Shown: piece by piece, positions 33,553-45,287 of the stretch
Numbering within the stretch: position 1 is the stretch's first letter
Layout: every line of letters begins with the position of its first letter
Origin: [Mycobacterium] manitobense
Lineage (GTDB): Bacteria > Actinomycetota > Actinomycetes > Mycobacteriales > Mycobacteriaceae
Assembly (NCBI RefSeq): GCF_025821665.1
Contig: NZ_JACKSJ010000145.1
Location: forward strand, 1-64,000
Direction of reading: 5' to 3'
Length of the DNA: 64,000 bases
Made by a program: the position numbers and the translations under genes
Notes under the pieces: model-generated
The model's input: the letters and a program-made list of their open reading frames with translations, nothing else
Database searches by the model: none
What the model was told of the DNA's origin: nothing

Positions 33553-34452
33553 CGCGGCGGTGGCCGCCGTGCACGCCGCGGCGCCGGCGACGTGCACCGC
33601 CACCAGTGCGGCGGGGATGTCGAGCGCGTACTGCAACCGGCCGACCAGTGCCTGCGCGGCGACGAGGGCCAGCAGCACGGCTAGGCGCCGCATCACGCGG
33701 CGGGGCGCGGCGACCGCGCGCAGGCCGAAGACCAGCGCCACCAGCAGCGACAGGTAGGCCACCAGCAGCGTCGCGTGCGCCAGCACCAGGGTGACGATCT
33801 CGACCTCGAGGCGCGGCACCGGCGCGTCGATGCTCTTGTCCCCGGCGTGCGGACCCGCACCGGTCACCAGGGTGCCGGTCACGAGGACCGCGGCCAGTGC
33901 CACCCCGCTCAGCAACGTCAACTGCCGCAACGGCTTCGGCACCGTGCGCTCGACCACCCCGTCGTCGGGCTCGCCGATCTTCACGTAGAGCAGCACCGCC
34001 ACCCACACCATCGTCATCGAGGCCAGCAGGTGAATGGCGACGGTCCACCACAGCAGGCCGGTCAGCACGGTGATGCCGCCGATCACCGCCTGCACGACGG
34101 TCGACGCCGGCATCAGCCAGGCGTAGACGAGGACCTCGCGGCGCCGCCGGGCCCGCACCACCGCGAGCACGGCCAGCGCGGCGGTGAGCACGACCAGGAA
34201 GGTGATCAACCGGTTGCCGAACTCGACGGCCTGGTGGATGCCCGGGACCTCGGCATGCGGGACGGGAGTGAAGCTGCCGGGGAAGCACTGCGGCCAGGTG
34301 GGGCAACCCAGGCCCGACGCGGTGACCCGCACGATCGCGCCGGTGACCGCGATGCCGCCCTGGGTCAGGATCACCGCGACGGCGATCGCCCGCTGCACGC
34401 CGAGGCTCGGCATCGGGAGCCGGTCGACCAGGCCGGTGAACACGCGTCGCAC
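33430..34452 (-). CDS. ctaA: Heme A synthase (COX15/CtaA)
   Basis: 340 residues with eight membrane helices. Conserved parts are VTASGLGCPTWPQCFPGS near 44-60 with the extracellular cysteine pair, HQAVEFGNRLITF near 74 and the heme-ligand His residues in HLLASMTMVW and VHVAGAAAC. It oxidises the heme O methyl group to make heme A. GTG 34452 is inferred because TACGAT ends 6 nt before it; the frame extends to ATG 34476. The soluble C-terminal tail, from about residue 300, lies over the convergent ATP-grasp gene by 123 bp. Confidence 0.92.
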   Translation of the reverse strand: MRRVFTGLVDRLPMPSLGVQRAIAVAVILTQGGIAVTGAIVRVTASGLGCPTWPQCFPGSFTPVPHAEVPGIHQAVEFGNRLITFLVVLTAALAVLAVVRARRRREVLVYAWLMPASTVVQAVIGGITVLTGLLWWTVAIHLLASMTMVWVAVLLYVKIGEPDDGVVERTVPKPLRQLTLLSGVALAAVLVTGTLVTGAGPHAGDKSIDAPVPRLEVEIVTLVLAHATLLVAYLSLLVALVFGLRAVAAPRRVMRRLAVLLALVAAQALVGRLQYALDIPAALVAVHVAGAAACTAATAALWASMRQRTQPEPVEGGLDADDEVALTAVPGVGVQLPPTK

Positions 34453-34458
34453 GCCCCG

Positions 34459-34464
34459 ATCGTA
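34459..34464 (-). promoter_or_regulatory. -10 element of leaderless ctaA promoter
   Basis: TACGAT on the minus strand, 6 nt before the GTG at 34452. Confidence 0.45.
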
Positions 34465-34496
34465 GGCGATAGCCAACTACATTCCGTAGTAGGGCG

Positions 34497-35078
34497 TCAC
34501 GATGCGACCGCTCGGGGTGCGACGAACGGCACCAGGACCTCGTCGACGAGCTGCACCACGAGGTCGTCGGTGATCGGGTCGCCGGTGATCAGCAGGCGGT
34601 GCCACAACACGCTCTGGCCGAGTTCGCGGGCGAGTTCGACCGGCACGTCGGGCCGCACGTCGCCGCGCTCGACGCCGCGCCGCAGCAGTGCGGCCATCTC
34701 CGCTTTGCGCCAGCCGATGACATCGCGCTGCAACGTGTCGGTGAGCACCGGGTCGTGCGTAGCCGCAGCGACGGCGGCACGCAGCACGGCGGCGTCGGGT
34801 CCGGTGAACAGGGCGGCCCAGCCGCCCAGCACGGCGAGCATGTCGGTGCGGTAGCTGCCGGTGTCGTGGTGCGGTATCGCCGTGGTCGCCAGGTTCACCA
34901 GCGTGTCGCGGATCAGTGCCGCTGCGTCCGGCCACCGGCGGTACAGCACCGGCTTGCTCGTCTTCGCCTCCGCGGCGACCGCCTCCATGGTGACGCCCGC
35001 CGGGCCGTGGTCGGCCAGCAGTCTCAACGCCGCCGATCGGATCGCCGCGTCCAGCTCTTCACCGTGCCGCCGTCGCAT
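34497..35078 (-). CDS. TetR-family regulator, probable repressor of the divergent hydrolase
   Basis: 193 residues. The N-terminal TetR helix-turn-helix spans about 8-55 (AIRSAALRLLADHGPAGVTM, then AAEAKTSKPVLYRRWPDAAAL); the rest is an all-helical ligand domain. GGGGGAGG precedes the ATG. The gene is divergent from a PhlG-like hydrolase 85 bp away, with two palindromes between that suit a TetR dimer. By analogy with PhlH/PhlG of Pseudomonas it may respond to an acylphloroglucinol-type compound; that is inference. Confidence 0.9.
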   Translation of the reverse strand: MRRRHGEELDAAIRSAALRLLADHGPAGVTMEAVAAEAKTSKPVLYRRWPDAAALIRDTLVNLATTAIPHHDTGSYRTDMLAVLGGWAALFTGPDAAVLRAAVAAATHDPVLTDTLQRDVIGWRKAEMAALLRRGVERGDVRPDVPVELARELGQSVLWHRLLITGDPITDDLVVQLVDEVLVPFVAPRAVAS

Positions 35079-35091
35079 ACCGCCTCCCCCG

Positions 35092-35109
35092 AGAAACGCT
35101 TGCGTATCT
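35092..35109. promoter_or_regulatory. TetR operator candidate O1
   Basis: AGAAACGC-TT-GCGTATCT: arms match in 7 of 8 positions. It lies 13 bp before the regulator's ATG, over its likely promoter and leader. Confidence 0.65.
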
Positions 35110-35134
35110 TAGCCTGCCCGCTTACGCTGGTCTA

Positions 35135-35152
35135 AGAAACGCTACCGTATCT
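35135..35152. promoter_or_regulatory. TetR operator candidate O2
   Basis: AGAAACGCTACCGTATCT repeats O1 in the same orientation with 16 of 18 bases identical, 43 bp centre to centre (about four helical turns). It ends just before the hydrolase Shine-Dalgarno GGAGG, so binding would block the hydrolase promoter. Confidence 0.65.
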
Positions 35153-35163
35153 TGGAGGTGGGA

Positions 35164-35814
35164 ATGTCACGCGCCACAGCCATACCGAAGCCCCGTCCGG
35201 TGCTCTATCCGCTGCGGACCGTCGACACCGCGACGGTGCGGTACTCCGCACTGCCGAACCACCGGCGCCGGATCACCATCGACCACCGGCCGCTGGCGGG
35301 GATCACGCCCGCGATGCTGCTCGACTGGTTCCGCAATCTGGGCGGCACCATGTCCTACGGCGGCCGGGTCATCGACCGCTATCTCGCCTGGCACCCGATC
35401 GACCACGTCCGGTGGGAACTCGCTCGTCCGGCACCTACCGGGGGCGCAGGCGAAGGCGCGCGGTTCCACATGGTCGAGGCCTTCGGCGGCCGGCCCGAGT
35501 ACCTGGTGGACGAGGTCGCCCGCGTCGAGAAGCTCGACGAGACCGGGATCCGCCTGGTCCTGCGGGTGGCAGGCGTCATCGTCTTCCAGCTCGAGCACAC
35601 CTGGTCGGCCGGCGCCGACGGCGCGCACTACGTGACCGTCATGGACCTCGGCACCCGCAGACTCTCGCTGGTCAACCGCATCGTGTCCGGCCACTTTCCC
35701 GAAGACAAGACCCGAGCCTGGGTCGCACACAACATCGAAGAGGTCGGACAGCTGGAGTTCCTGCTGCCCGATCTCGCGCGCTCAGGTGAAGCGGAACCAG
35801 CGCAACGCGCATAG
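35164..35814 (+). CDS. PhlG-like 2,4-diacetylphloroglucinol hydrolase family protein
   Basis: 216 residues resembling the DAPG hydrolase (PhlG) family, which cleaves a C-C bond joining an acetyl group to a phloroglucinol ring with zinc. The likely metal ligands can be traced: His in WHPIDHVRW near 80, Glu in HMVEAFGG near 105 and the C-terminal HNIEE (His-x3-Glu) near 198, the pattern of PhlG. The middle holds LLDWFRNLGGTMSYGGRVIDR. Actual substrate unknown. GGAGGTGGG precedes the ATG. Divergent from a TetR gene; the last 33 bases overlap the convergent ABC permease. Confidence 0.72.
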   Translation: MSRATAIPKPRPVLYPLRTVDTATVRYSALPNHRRRITIDHRPLAGITPAMLLDWFRNLGGTMSYGGRVIDRYLAWHPIDHVRWELARPAPTGGAGEGARFHMVEAFGGRPEYLVDEVARVEKLDETGIRLVLRVAGVIVFQLEHTWSAGADGAHYVTVMDLGTRRLSLVNRIVSGHFPEDKTRAWVAHNIEEVGQLEFLLPDLARSGEAEPAQRA

Positions 35815-36576
35815 CCCGGCCACCGCGCCCCAGACGGCGAGCACGGCGAGGCCGAACCAGTCCACCGACAACGTCATCGCCTGAGTCAGCGACTCGGTCA
35901 ACGCGCCGGAGGGTGTCAGCCGCGCTGCCCACGCCAAGGCGCCCGGCACCGTCTGACCCTCCAGCGTCAGCGCGCCGAAACCGGCGAAGACGAACCACAG
36001 CAGGTTGGCCACCGCCAGCACGATCTCGGCGCGAAGGGTCCCGCCGAGCAGCAGGCCGAGCGCCGCGAAAACGGCGGTGCCGAGCGCGATGACCACCGCG
36101 CCGAGCGCCAGCCCGGCCAGCGCGGGTCGCCAGCCCAGGGCGATGCCGATAGCGCCGAGCACGATCGACTGCAGGAACACCACCGCCACCACCGCCAGTG
36201 ACTTGCCGACGATGATGCCCCAGACCGGAAGTGCGGTGGCGCCCAAGCGTTTCAGCGCTCCGTAGCGGCGGTCGAACGCCACCGCGATGGCCTGTCCGGT
36301 GAACGCCGTCGAGATCACCGCCAGCGACATCACAGCGGGCACGAAGGCGGCGGCGCGGTCATCGCCGAACGACCCGAGCGGCAGCAGGATCAATCCGACC
36401 AGCAGCGTGATGGGGATGAACATGGTGAGCAGCAACTGCTCGCCGTTGCGCAGCAGCAGCTTCAATTCCAGGTTGAACTGCGCGGCCAGCATGGTCGGCA
36501 CGGTGGCCGGCCGCGGGTCGGGGGAGAAGGTGCCCGGCGCGAAACGGTTGGTCACGCCCCTGTTTTCGCGCGTCAC
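35782..36576 (-). CDS. ABC-2 type exporter permease (Rv1457c-type)
   Basis: 264 residues with six membrane helices of the ABC-2 permease family: an N-terminal cytoplasmic segment (AAQFNLELKLLLRNGEQLLL), then helices separated by YGALKRLGATALPVW, the usual conserved cytoplasmic loop. It should form an exporter with the ATPase upstream. GTG 36576 overlaps the ATPase stop as GTGA. Substrate unknown; the neighbouring MptB makes lipoglycan precursors, so an envelope substrate is possible. Overlaps the convergent PhlG-like gene by 33 bp. Confidence 0.9.
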   Translation of the reverse strand: MTRENRGVTNRFAPGTFSPDPRPATVPTMLAAQFNLELKLLLRNGEQLLLTMFIPITLLVGLILLPLGSFGDDRAAAFVPAVMSLAVISTAFTGQAIAVAFDRRYGALKRLGATALPVWGIIVGKSLAVVAVVFLQSIVLGAIGIALGWRPALAGLALGAVVIALGTAVFAALGLLLGGTLRAEIVLAVANLLWFVFAGFGALTLEGQTVPGALAWAARLTPSGALTESLTQAMTLSVDWFGLAVLAVWGAVAGLCALRWFRFT

Positions 36577-37505
36577 GGCCGCAGCTCCCGTCCGGTCAGG
36601 TCGAGGAAGACGTCCTCGAGGCTGCGCTGCTCCACCCGCATGTCGGTCGCCAGCACGTCGAGCCGCGCGCACCACGCCGTCACGGTCGCCAGCACCTGCG
36701 GGTCGATGTGGCCTTCGACGAGGTACTCACCCGGTGCCGCCTCGATCGCCTGGTAGCCCTCCGGGAGGGCCGCGACGAGCAGCGCCAGGTCGAGCATCCG
36801 CGGGGCGCGGAACCTCAACTGGTTCTCGGCGCCGGTGCGCATCAGCTCCGCCGGCGTGCCGGTGGCGACCGCCACTCCGTGGTCGATGATGACCAGCCGG
36901 TCGGCCAGTTCCTCCGCCTCGGTCAACTGGTGGGTGGTCAACACGACGGTGACACCGTCGCGGCGCAGCCCGTCGATCAACTCCCACACCACGATTCGCG
37001 CATGCGCGTCCATCCCGGCGGTCGGCTCGTCGAGGAACACCAGCTCGGGACGTCCCACCACGGCACACGCCAGCGCCAGACGCTGCTGCTGGCCGCCGGA
37101 CAGCCTGCGGTAGGTGGTGCGCGCGACCTCGGTGAGCCCGAGCGTGTCCATCAGCCACTGCGGGTCGAGCGGATCTGCGGCGTACGCGGCCACCAGCGCG
37201 AGCATCTCGCCGGCCCGGGCCGCCGGATAGCCGCCGCCGCCCTGCAGCATGACGCCGATCCGCTCGCGCAGCCGGGCGTTGTCCGAGACGGGATCGAGGC
37301 CGAGGACCTCGATGGAGCCGGCGTCCGGCCGCAGGAAGCCCTCGCACATCTCGATGGTCGTGGTCTTGCCCGCGCCGTTGGGCCCGAGCAGCGCCAGCAC
37401 CTCGGCGCGCTGCACGTCGAGGTCGAGTTCCGACACCGCCGTCGTCGACCCGTACCGCTTGGTCACCCCGCGCAGCAGGACGGGAACAGCGGATCCGGAC
37501 GTCAC
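36573..37505 (-). CDS. ABC exporter ATP-binding protein (Rv1458c-type)
   Basis: 310 residues: Walker A GPNGAGKTTT near 41, Q-loop VMLQGGGGYP, signature RRLSGGQQQRLALA near 131, Walker B LVFLDEPTAGMD and switch His in TTHQLTEAEEL. The 85-residue C-terminal extension is typical of DrrA/CcmA-like exporters. It drives the permease encoded next. The GTG overlaps the mptB stop by four bases, so mptB, ATPase and permease form one operon. Confidence 0.94.
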   Translation of the reverse strand: MTSGSAVPVLLRGVTKRYGSTTAVSELDLDVQRAEVLALLGPNGAGKTTTIEMCEGFLRPDAGSIEVLGLDPVSDNARLRERIGVMLQGGGGYPAARAGEMLALVAAYAADPLDPQWLMDTLGLTEVARTTYRRLSGGQQQRLALACAVVGRPELVFLDEPTAGMDAHARIVVWELIDGLRRDGVTVVLTTHQLTEAEELADRLVIIDHGVAVATGTPAELMRTGAENQLRFRAPRMLDLALLVAALPEGYQAIEAAPGEYLVEGHIDPQVLATVTAWCARLDVLATDMRVEQRSLEDVFLDLTGRELRP

Positions 37506-39244
37506 GGGGATTCAGCGTATGCGTCGCTGCTCGATGGTTGCGGCCGTGGTGGCGGTGACGGCTTCGCGACGGGCGGTTCGTCCGCCCTCGGTTCGGTGTC
37601 CGGGCCGTCGTCCGCGTCGGGGTCGGGGACCGGCCGCCACGGCAACCGGCGCCAGGTGAGCGCCATCAGCAGTGCGACGACGAGCGTGCTGGCCAGGGTG
37701 GCCATCACGATTTGGAACAGGGTGAACCGGTCCCCGTTGGCGGTCGGCCCGAAAATGCCGATGACCAGGGTGATCGCGATGGTCGATCCCCGGAAACCGG
37801 GGCGGGTGGCCCAGGCCGCCAGCGGGATGATCGCCCACAGCAGGTACCACGGCTGCACCACGGGGAACAGCAGCACCGTCGCGCCGAGGGCGACACCCAA
37901 CCCACCCACGGGATGCAGCCGGCCCCGCAGCACCGCCAGCAGCAGCCAGGTGACCAGGATCGCGATGATGATCACACCGATGGCGCGGGTGAGTGCCAGC
38001 ACCGCGGTGGTGTGGTCGCCGAGACCGAGCAGGATGCCGACCTGGCCGGTGCCCAACGCGATCAGCGTCGGCGGGGACATCCAGCTGCGCACCACATTCG
38101 CGGTGCCCAGAGTGAACAGCCAGCCGAAACCGAGCCCGCTGGCCCAGCCGATCACCGCCATCACCACCACCGAGAGCGCTGTCAGAGAACCGCCGGCGAT
38201 CACGAACGCCTTGACGGTGCCACCCCACCGGCAGGCCAGCGCCATAGCCACGAACCCGAGCGCCAGCAACGACGGCAGTTTGACCTGCGACGACATCGCG
38301 ATCAGCACCGCTCCGACGATCAGCATGGCCAGCGGATGCCAGCGTCGCCAGTCGGCGCGGGTGACCGGCCTGCGCAGCGGCCGTGGCAGCAGTGGCTGCG
38401 CGGCGTCGATGCCGCGCAGCGCGAACTCGGTGCCCGCCAGCATCAGGCCGAGCATCAGCGCCTCGTTGTGGATGCCTGCCACCAGGTGCATGAACAGCAG
38501 CGGGTTGCACGGCCCCAGCCACAGCGCGCTGACCTCGGCGACGCCGCATCGGCGGGCGAGCCTCGGGGTGGCCCAGACGATGAGGCCGACCCCCAGCAGG
38601 ACGACGAGCCGGTGGAACAGCACCGCCCAGACGATGTTCTGGCCGGTCACGGTCGAGATGCCCTCGCCGATCCACAGGAACAGCGGTCCGTAGGGCGCCG
38701 GGGTCTCCCGCCACAGGTTGGGCACCGACAGCGTGAACACGTGGTCGAGCCCGAGCCCGGTGGCCGGGCCGACCTTGTACGGGTCGAGGCCGAGCCGCGA
38801 TATCTCGCTCTGGGCCAGGTAGGAGTACACGTCGCGGCTGTACATCGGCGGCGCGAGCAGCAGCGGGAGGGCCCACAGCAGCAGCGTGCGGTCCACCTGG
38901 CCGCGCGACATGCGGCGGCTGCCGAGCGCGAACCGGCCGAGCATCAGCCAGGCCAGCGCCATCATCACCGCGCCGGTGGTGGTCATGGTCAGCGAGACGG
39001 TCTGGATCCGCGAGGGCAGGTTGAGCAGCCGGACACCGAAGGTGGGATCCTGGACCACGGGCCGCGCACCGGCGCCGAGCGCGCCGATCGCCATCAGCAC
39101 CGTGCCGGTGGCCCCGAACAGCCGGGTCCGGCGCAGCGCCACCATCTCGGCGCCGTTGAGGGGGGAACCGGCGACCGGCTCGTCGCCGTGCCATCGGGCG
39201 ATCGAGGAGCTGAACATCTGGAGGCGCCCGGCCAGTGGAGCCAT
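37502..39244 (-). CDS. mptB: MptB, polyprenol-phosphate-mannose alpha-1,6-mannosyltransferase
   Basis: 580 residues with about 13-14 membrane helices and a Pro/Asp-rich cytoplasmic tail after residue 540. The GT-C type acidic motif is RDVYSYLAQSEI near 138; APYGPLFLWIG, HNEALMLGLM and QPWYLLWAI are family-typical. It begins the mannan core of lipomannan/lipoarabinomannan from a polyprenyl donor on the outer face of the membrane. TAGTCT 6 nt before the ATG indicates a leaderless transcript. Divergent from sufR. Confidence 0.9.
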   Translation of the reverse strand: MAPLAGRLQMFSSSIARWHGDEPVAGSPLNGAEMVALRRTRLFGATGTVLMAIGALGAGARPVVQDPTFGVRLLNLPSRIQTVSLTMTTTGAVMMALAWLMLGRFALGSRRMSRGQVDRTLLLWALPLLLAPPMYSRDVYSYLAQSEISRLGLDPYKVGPATGLGLDHVFTLSVPNLWRETPAPYGPLFLWIGEGISTVTGQNIVWAVLFHRLVVLLGVGLIVWATPRLARRCGVAEVSALWLGPCNPLLFMHLVAGIHNEALMLGLMLAGTEFALRGIDAAQPLLPRPLRRPVTRADWRRWHPLAMLIVGAVLIAMSSQVKLPSLLALGFVAMALACRWGGTVKAFVIAGGSLTALSVVVMAVIGWASGLGFGWLFTLGTANVVRSWMSPPTLIALGTGQVGILLGLGDHTTAVLALTRAIGVIIIAILVTWLLLAVLRGRLHPVGGLGVALGATVLLFPVVQPWYLLWAIIPLAAWATRPGFRGSTIAITLVIGIFGPTANGDRFTLFQIVMATLASTLVVALLMALTWRRLPWRPVPDPDADDGPDTEPRADEPPVAKPSPPPRPQPSSSDAYAESP

Positions 39245-39250
39245 CAGAGC

Positions 39251-39256
39251 AGACTA
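39251..39256 (-). promoter_or_regulatory. -10 element of leaderless mptB promoter
   Basis: TAGTCT on the minus strand, 6 nt before the mptB ATG. Confidence 0.55.
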
Positions 39257-39319
39257 ACGGTCGGGGGTGTGGTGGCTTTCACGCTCGCAGTAAGGGTCCC
39301 CTTGCTGGAAGCGGTCAGG

Positions 39320-39349
39320 GAATTCCGACACAATGGTGTTGTGGAATTC
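39320..39349. promoter_or_regulatory. 30-bp interrupted palindrome over the sufR start, probable SufR operator
   Basis: Outer arms GAATTCC and GGAATTC match perfectly; inside are two more inverted repeats, ACAC-AATG-GTGT and CACAA-N5-TTGTG. The element covers the presumed sufR -10 (CACAAT, 39329-39334) and GTG (39341), so SufR binding would shut its own operon. Confidence 0.6.
39329..39334 (+). promoter_or_regulatory. -10 element of leaderless sufR promoter
   Basis: CACAAT, 6 nt before GTG 39341, inside the palindrome. Confidence 0.45.
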
Positions 39350-40083
39350 GACCGGGAGCGAGCTGCGGACATGACGCCTGCCGTCGTGCCGGCTTCGGAC
39401 GGCCACACCCGCACCGCCATCATCCAGTTGCTGATGGAGGGGCCGATCACCGCCGGTCAGATCGGCGACCGGCTCGGCATCTCCGCGGCAGGCGTGCGCC
39501 GTCACCTCGACGCCCTCGTCGACGCCGGCGATGCGCAGGCCAGCGCCGCCGAGGCGTGGCAGCACTCGGGCCGCGGCCGGCCCGCCAAGCGCTACCGGCT
39601 GACCGCCGCAGGCCGGGCCAAGCTCGGCCACGCCTACGACGACCTCGCGGTCGCGGCGATCCGTCAGCTGCGAGAGATCGGCGGCGACGAAGCTGTGCGC
39701 ACCTTCGCCCGCCGCCGGATCGACACCATCCTGTCGGGAGTAACCGAGGGCCCCGATGGCGTTGAAGCCACTGCGGACCGGGTGGCCGCGGCGCTGACCC
39801 GGGCCGGCTACGCCACCACCACGACCACCACGCCGGCGGCCGGACCCGTCCACGGCGTGCAGATCTGCCAGCACCACTGTCCGGTCTCGCACGTCGCCGA
39901 GGAATTCCCGGAGCTGTGCCAGACCGAGCGTGAGGCGTTCGCCGAGATCCTGGGCACCCACGTACAGCGGCTGGCCACGATCGTCAACGGCGACTGCGCC
40001 TGCACCACCCACGTACCACTCACCAAGGAACTTCGGCACACAGCCCGCGCCGAAGCCGCCACCACAACCCAAGGAGCGTCGGC

Positions 40084-40087
<4 letters not shown>
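39341..40087 (+). CDS. sufR: SufR, Fe-S-sensing repressor of the suf operon
   Basis: 248 residues. N-terminal winged helix: [20 protein letters not shown] and [17 protein letters not shown]. The C-terminal part carries the cluster cysteines: CQHHC near 172, LCQ about 14 residues later and GDCAC near 217. With a cluster bound, SufR represses suf genes; loss of the cluster under iron limitation or oxidative stress relieves it. GTG 39341 is inferred from the -10 and palindrome; ATG 39371 is possible. The stop overlaps the sufB ATG. Confidence 0.92.
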
Positions 40088-41532
<1,445 letters not shown>

Positions 41533-41533
41533 T

Positions 41534-41556
41534 GGGGGCGAGCGAAGCGACGGGGA
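41534..41556 (+). other. Purine-rich GCGAGCGAAGCGACGGGG linker between sufB and sufD
   Basis: The only untranslated gap in the suf operon of this size, 31 bp. Its GAGCGAAGCGA core resembles the purine-rich strand of the opcA start repeats and may provide ribosome binding for sufD, which has no canonical Shine-Dalgarno besides GGGGAA. Confidence 0.4.
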
Positions 41557-41563
41557 ACAGGCA

Positions 41564-42769
41564 GTGACCGAGACCAACCTGACCACCGCAGTCGAGGGAG
41601 GCGCGAAGCCGGGTTCGGCGCTCGCCGGCGCCAACAAGGGCGAGCAGTTCGCCTCGTTCGACGTCGCCGCCTTCGAGGTGCCCGGCGGCCGCGACGAGCT
41701 GTGGCGGTTCACCCCGCTGCGGCGGCTGCGCGGGCTGCACGACGGCTCGGCTCCCGCGACCGGACGCGCCACGATCGAGGTCACCGAGCGGCCCGGCGTG
41801 ACGGTCGAGACGGTGCAGCGCGGCGACGACCGGCTCGGCCAGGCCGGCGTGCCCGCTGATCGCGTTGCGGCGCAAGCCTTCTCGTCGTTCGAGTCCGCGA
41901 CGATCGTGACGGTCGCGCGCGACACCGAGGTGGCCGAGCCGATCGAGATCGTCGTCAACGGTCCCGGCGAGGGCGCGGTGGCGTACGGACACCTGCAGAT
42001 CCGCGTCGAGGAACTGGCGAGGGCGATCGTCGTCGTCGACCTGCGCGGCAGCGGAACCTATGCCGACAACGTCGAGATCGTCGTCGGCGACTCGGCCGGT
42101 GTCGGGGTGATCTGGATCGCCGACTGGGCCGACGACATGGTCCACGTCAGCGCCCACCACGCCCGGCTGGGGAAGGACGCCGTGCTGGGGCACGTCAACG
42201 TCACCCTCGGCGGGGACGTCGTGCGCACCACGGCGACGGTGCGGTACGCCGGTCCCGGCGGCCAGGCCCAGATGCTCGGCACCTACTTCGCCGACGACGG
42301 CCAGCACTTCGAATCGCGGCTGCTCGTCGACCACTCGCAGCCCAACTGCAAGTCCGACGTGCTCTACAAGGGCGCGCTGCAGGGTGACCCGGACTCCGAC
42401 CGCCCCGACGCCCACACCGTGTGGATCGGCGACGTGCTGATCCGCGCCGAGGCCACCGGCACCGACACCTTCGAGGTCAACCGCAACCTCGTGCTGACCG
42501 ACGGGGCCCGCGCCGATTCGGTGCCGAACCTGGAGATCGAGACCGGCGAGATCGTCGGCGCCGGACACGCCAGTGCCACCGGCCGTTTCGACGACGAGCA
42601 GTTGTTCTACCTGAGGGCCCGCGGCATCCCCGAGGAGCAGGCCCGCCGGCTGGTGGTGCGCGGATTCTTCGGCGAGATCATCGCCAAGATCGCCGTGCCC
42701 GCCGTGCGCGAGCGCCTCACCGACGCCATCGAACGAGAACTAGCGATCACGGAATCGAGAAGTAACTGA
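41564..42769 (+). CDS. sufD: SufD, Fe-S assembly partner of SufB
   Basis: 401 residues. N-terminal ELWRFTPLRRL near 45 and the C-terminal core with AHHARLGKDAVLGHVNVTLGG, HFESRLLVDHSQPNC near 250, and FYLRARGIPEEQARRLVVRGFFGEI near 350, the SufBD C-terminal signature shared with SufB. It pairs with SufB and contributes the His needed for iron delivery. GTG 41564 follows the short linker; the stop is one base from the sufC ATG. Confidence 0.96.
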   Translation: MTETNLTTAVEGGAKPGSALAGANKGEQFASFDVAAFEVPGGRDELWRFTPLRRLRGLHDGSAPATGRATIEVTERPGVTVETVQRGDDRLGQAGVPADRVAAQAFSSFESATIVTVARDTEVAEPIEIVVNGPGEGAVAYGHLQIRVEELARAIVVVDLRGSGTYADNVEIVVGDSAGVGVIWIADWADDMVHVSAHHARLGKDAVLGHVNVTLGGDVVRTTATVRYAGPGGQAQMLGTYFADDGQHFESRLLVDHSQPNCKSDVLYKGALQGDPDSDRPDAHTVWIGDVLIRAEATGTDTFEVNRNLVLTDGARADSVPNLEIETGEIVGAGHASATGRFDDEQLFYLRARGIPEEQARRLVVRGFFGEIIAKIAVPAVRERLTDAIERELAITESRSN

Positions 42770-42770
42770 C

Positions 42771-44821
<2,051 letters not shown>

Positions 44822-44828
44822 GCGCACC

Positions 44829-45287
44829 GTGCGGATGGAGCAGATGTACCAGGAGGTGATCCTGGACCACTACAAACACCCGCACCACCGAGGGCTGCGC
44901 GAACCCTTCGGCGCCGAGGTGCATCACGTGAACCCGACGTGCGGTGACGAGGTCACGCTGCGGGTGGCGCTGTCCGGCGATGGCAGGACCGTGGAGGACA
45001 TCTCCTACGACGGGCAGGGCTGCTCCATCAGCCAGGCCGCGACGTCGGTGCTCACCGACCAGGTGATCGGTCAAAGTGTCGCGCAGGCACTGTCGACCGT
45101 CGCGGCGTTCACCGAGATGGTCTCGTCCCGCGGCGCCGTCGAGGGCGACGAGGATGTGATCGGCGACGGCGTGGCATTCGCGGGCGTGGCCAAGTACCCG
45201 GCGAGGGTGAAATGTGCGCTGCTGGGCTGGACGGCTTTCAAGGCCGCGCTGGCGCAGGCGTCGGAAGAATTCGAGGAGGCAGGATGA
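44829..45287 (+). CDS. sufU: SufU, zinc-dependent sulfur transfer protein
   Basis: 152 residues with the IscU-like fold: YQEVILDHYKHPHHRG at the N-terminus, and zinc/active residues Cys in NPTCGDEV near 39, Cys in GQGCSISQAA near 64 and Cys in ARVKCALLGW near 130. In SUF systems of this type it accepts sulfur from SufS rather than acting as scaffold. GTG 44829 or ATG 44835 may start. The stop overlaps the next ATG (ATGA). Confidence 0.96.
   Translation: MRMEQMYQEVILDHYKHPHHRGLREPFGAEVHHVNPTCGDEVTLRVALSGDGRTVEDISYDGQGCSISQAATSVLTDQVIGQSVAQALSTVAAFTEMVSSRGAVEGDEDVIGDGVAFAGVAKYPARVKCALLGWTAFKAALAQASEEFEEAG

Noticed and set aside
37712..39340. A long plus-strand frame leading into sufR
   Set aside because: It lies antisense to mptB and shows no domain; the SufR winged helix begins after the promoter palindrome at about 39341.
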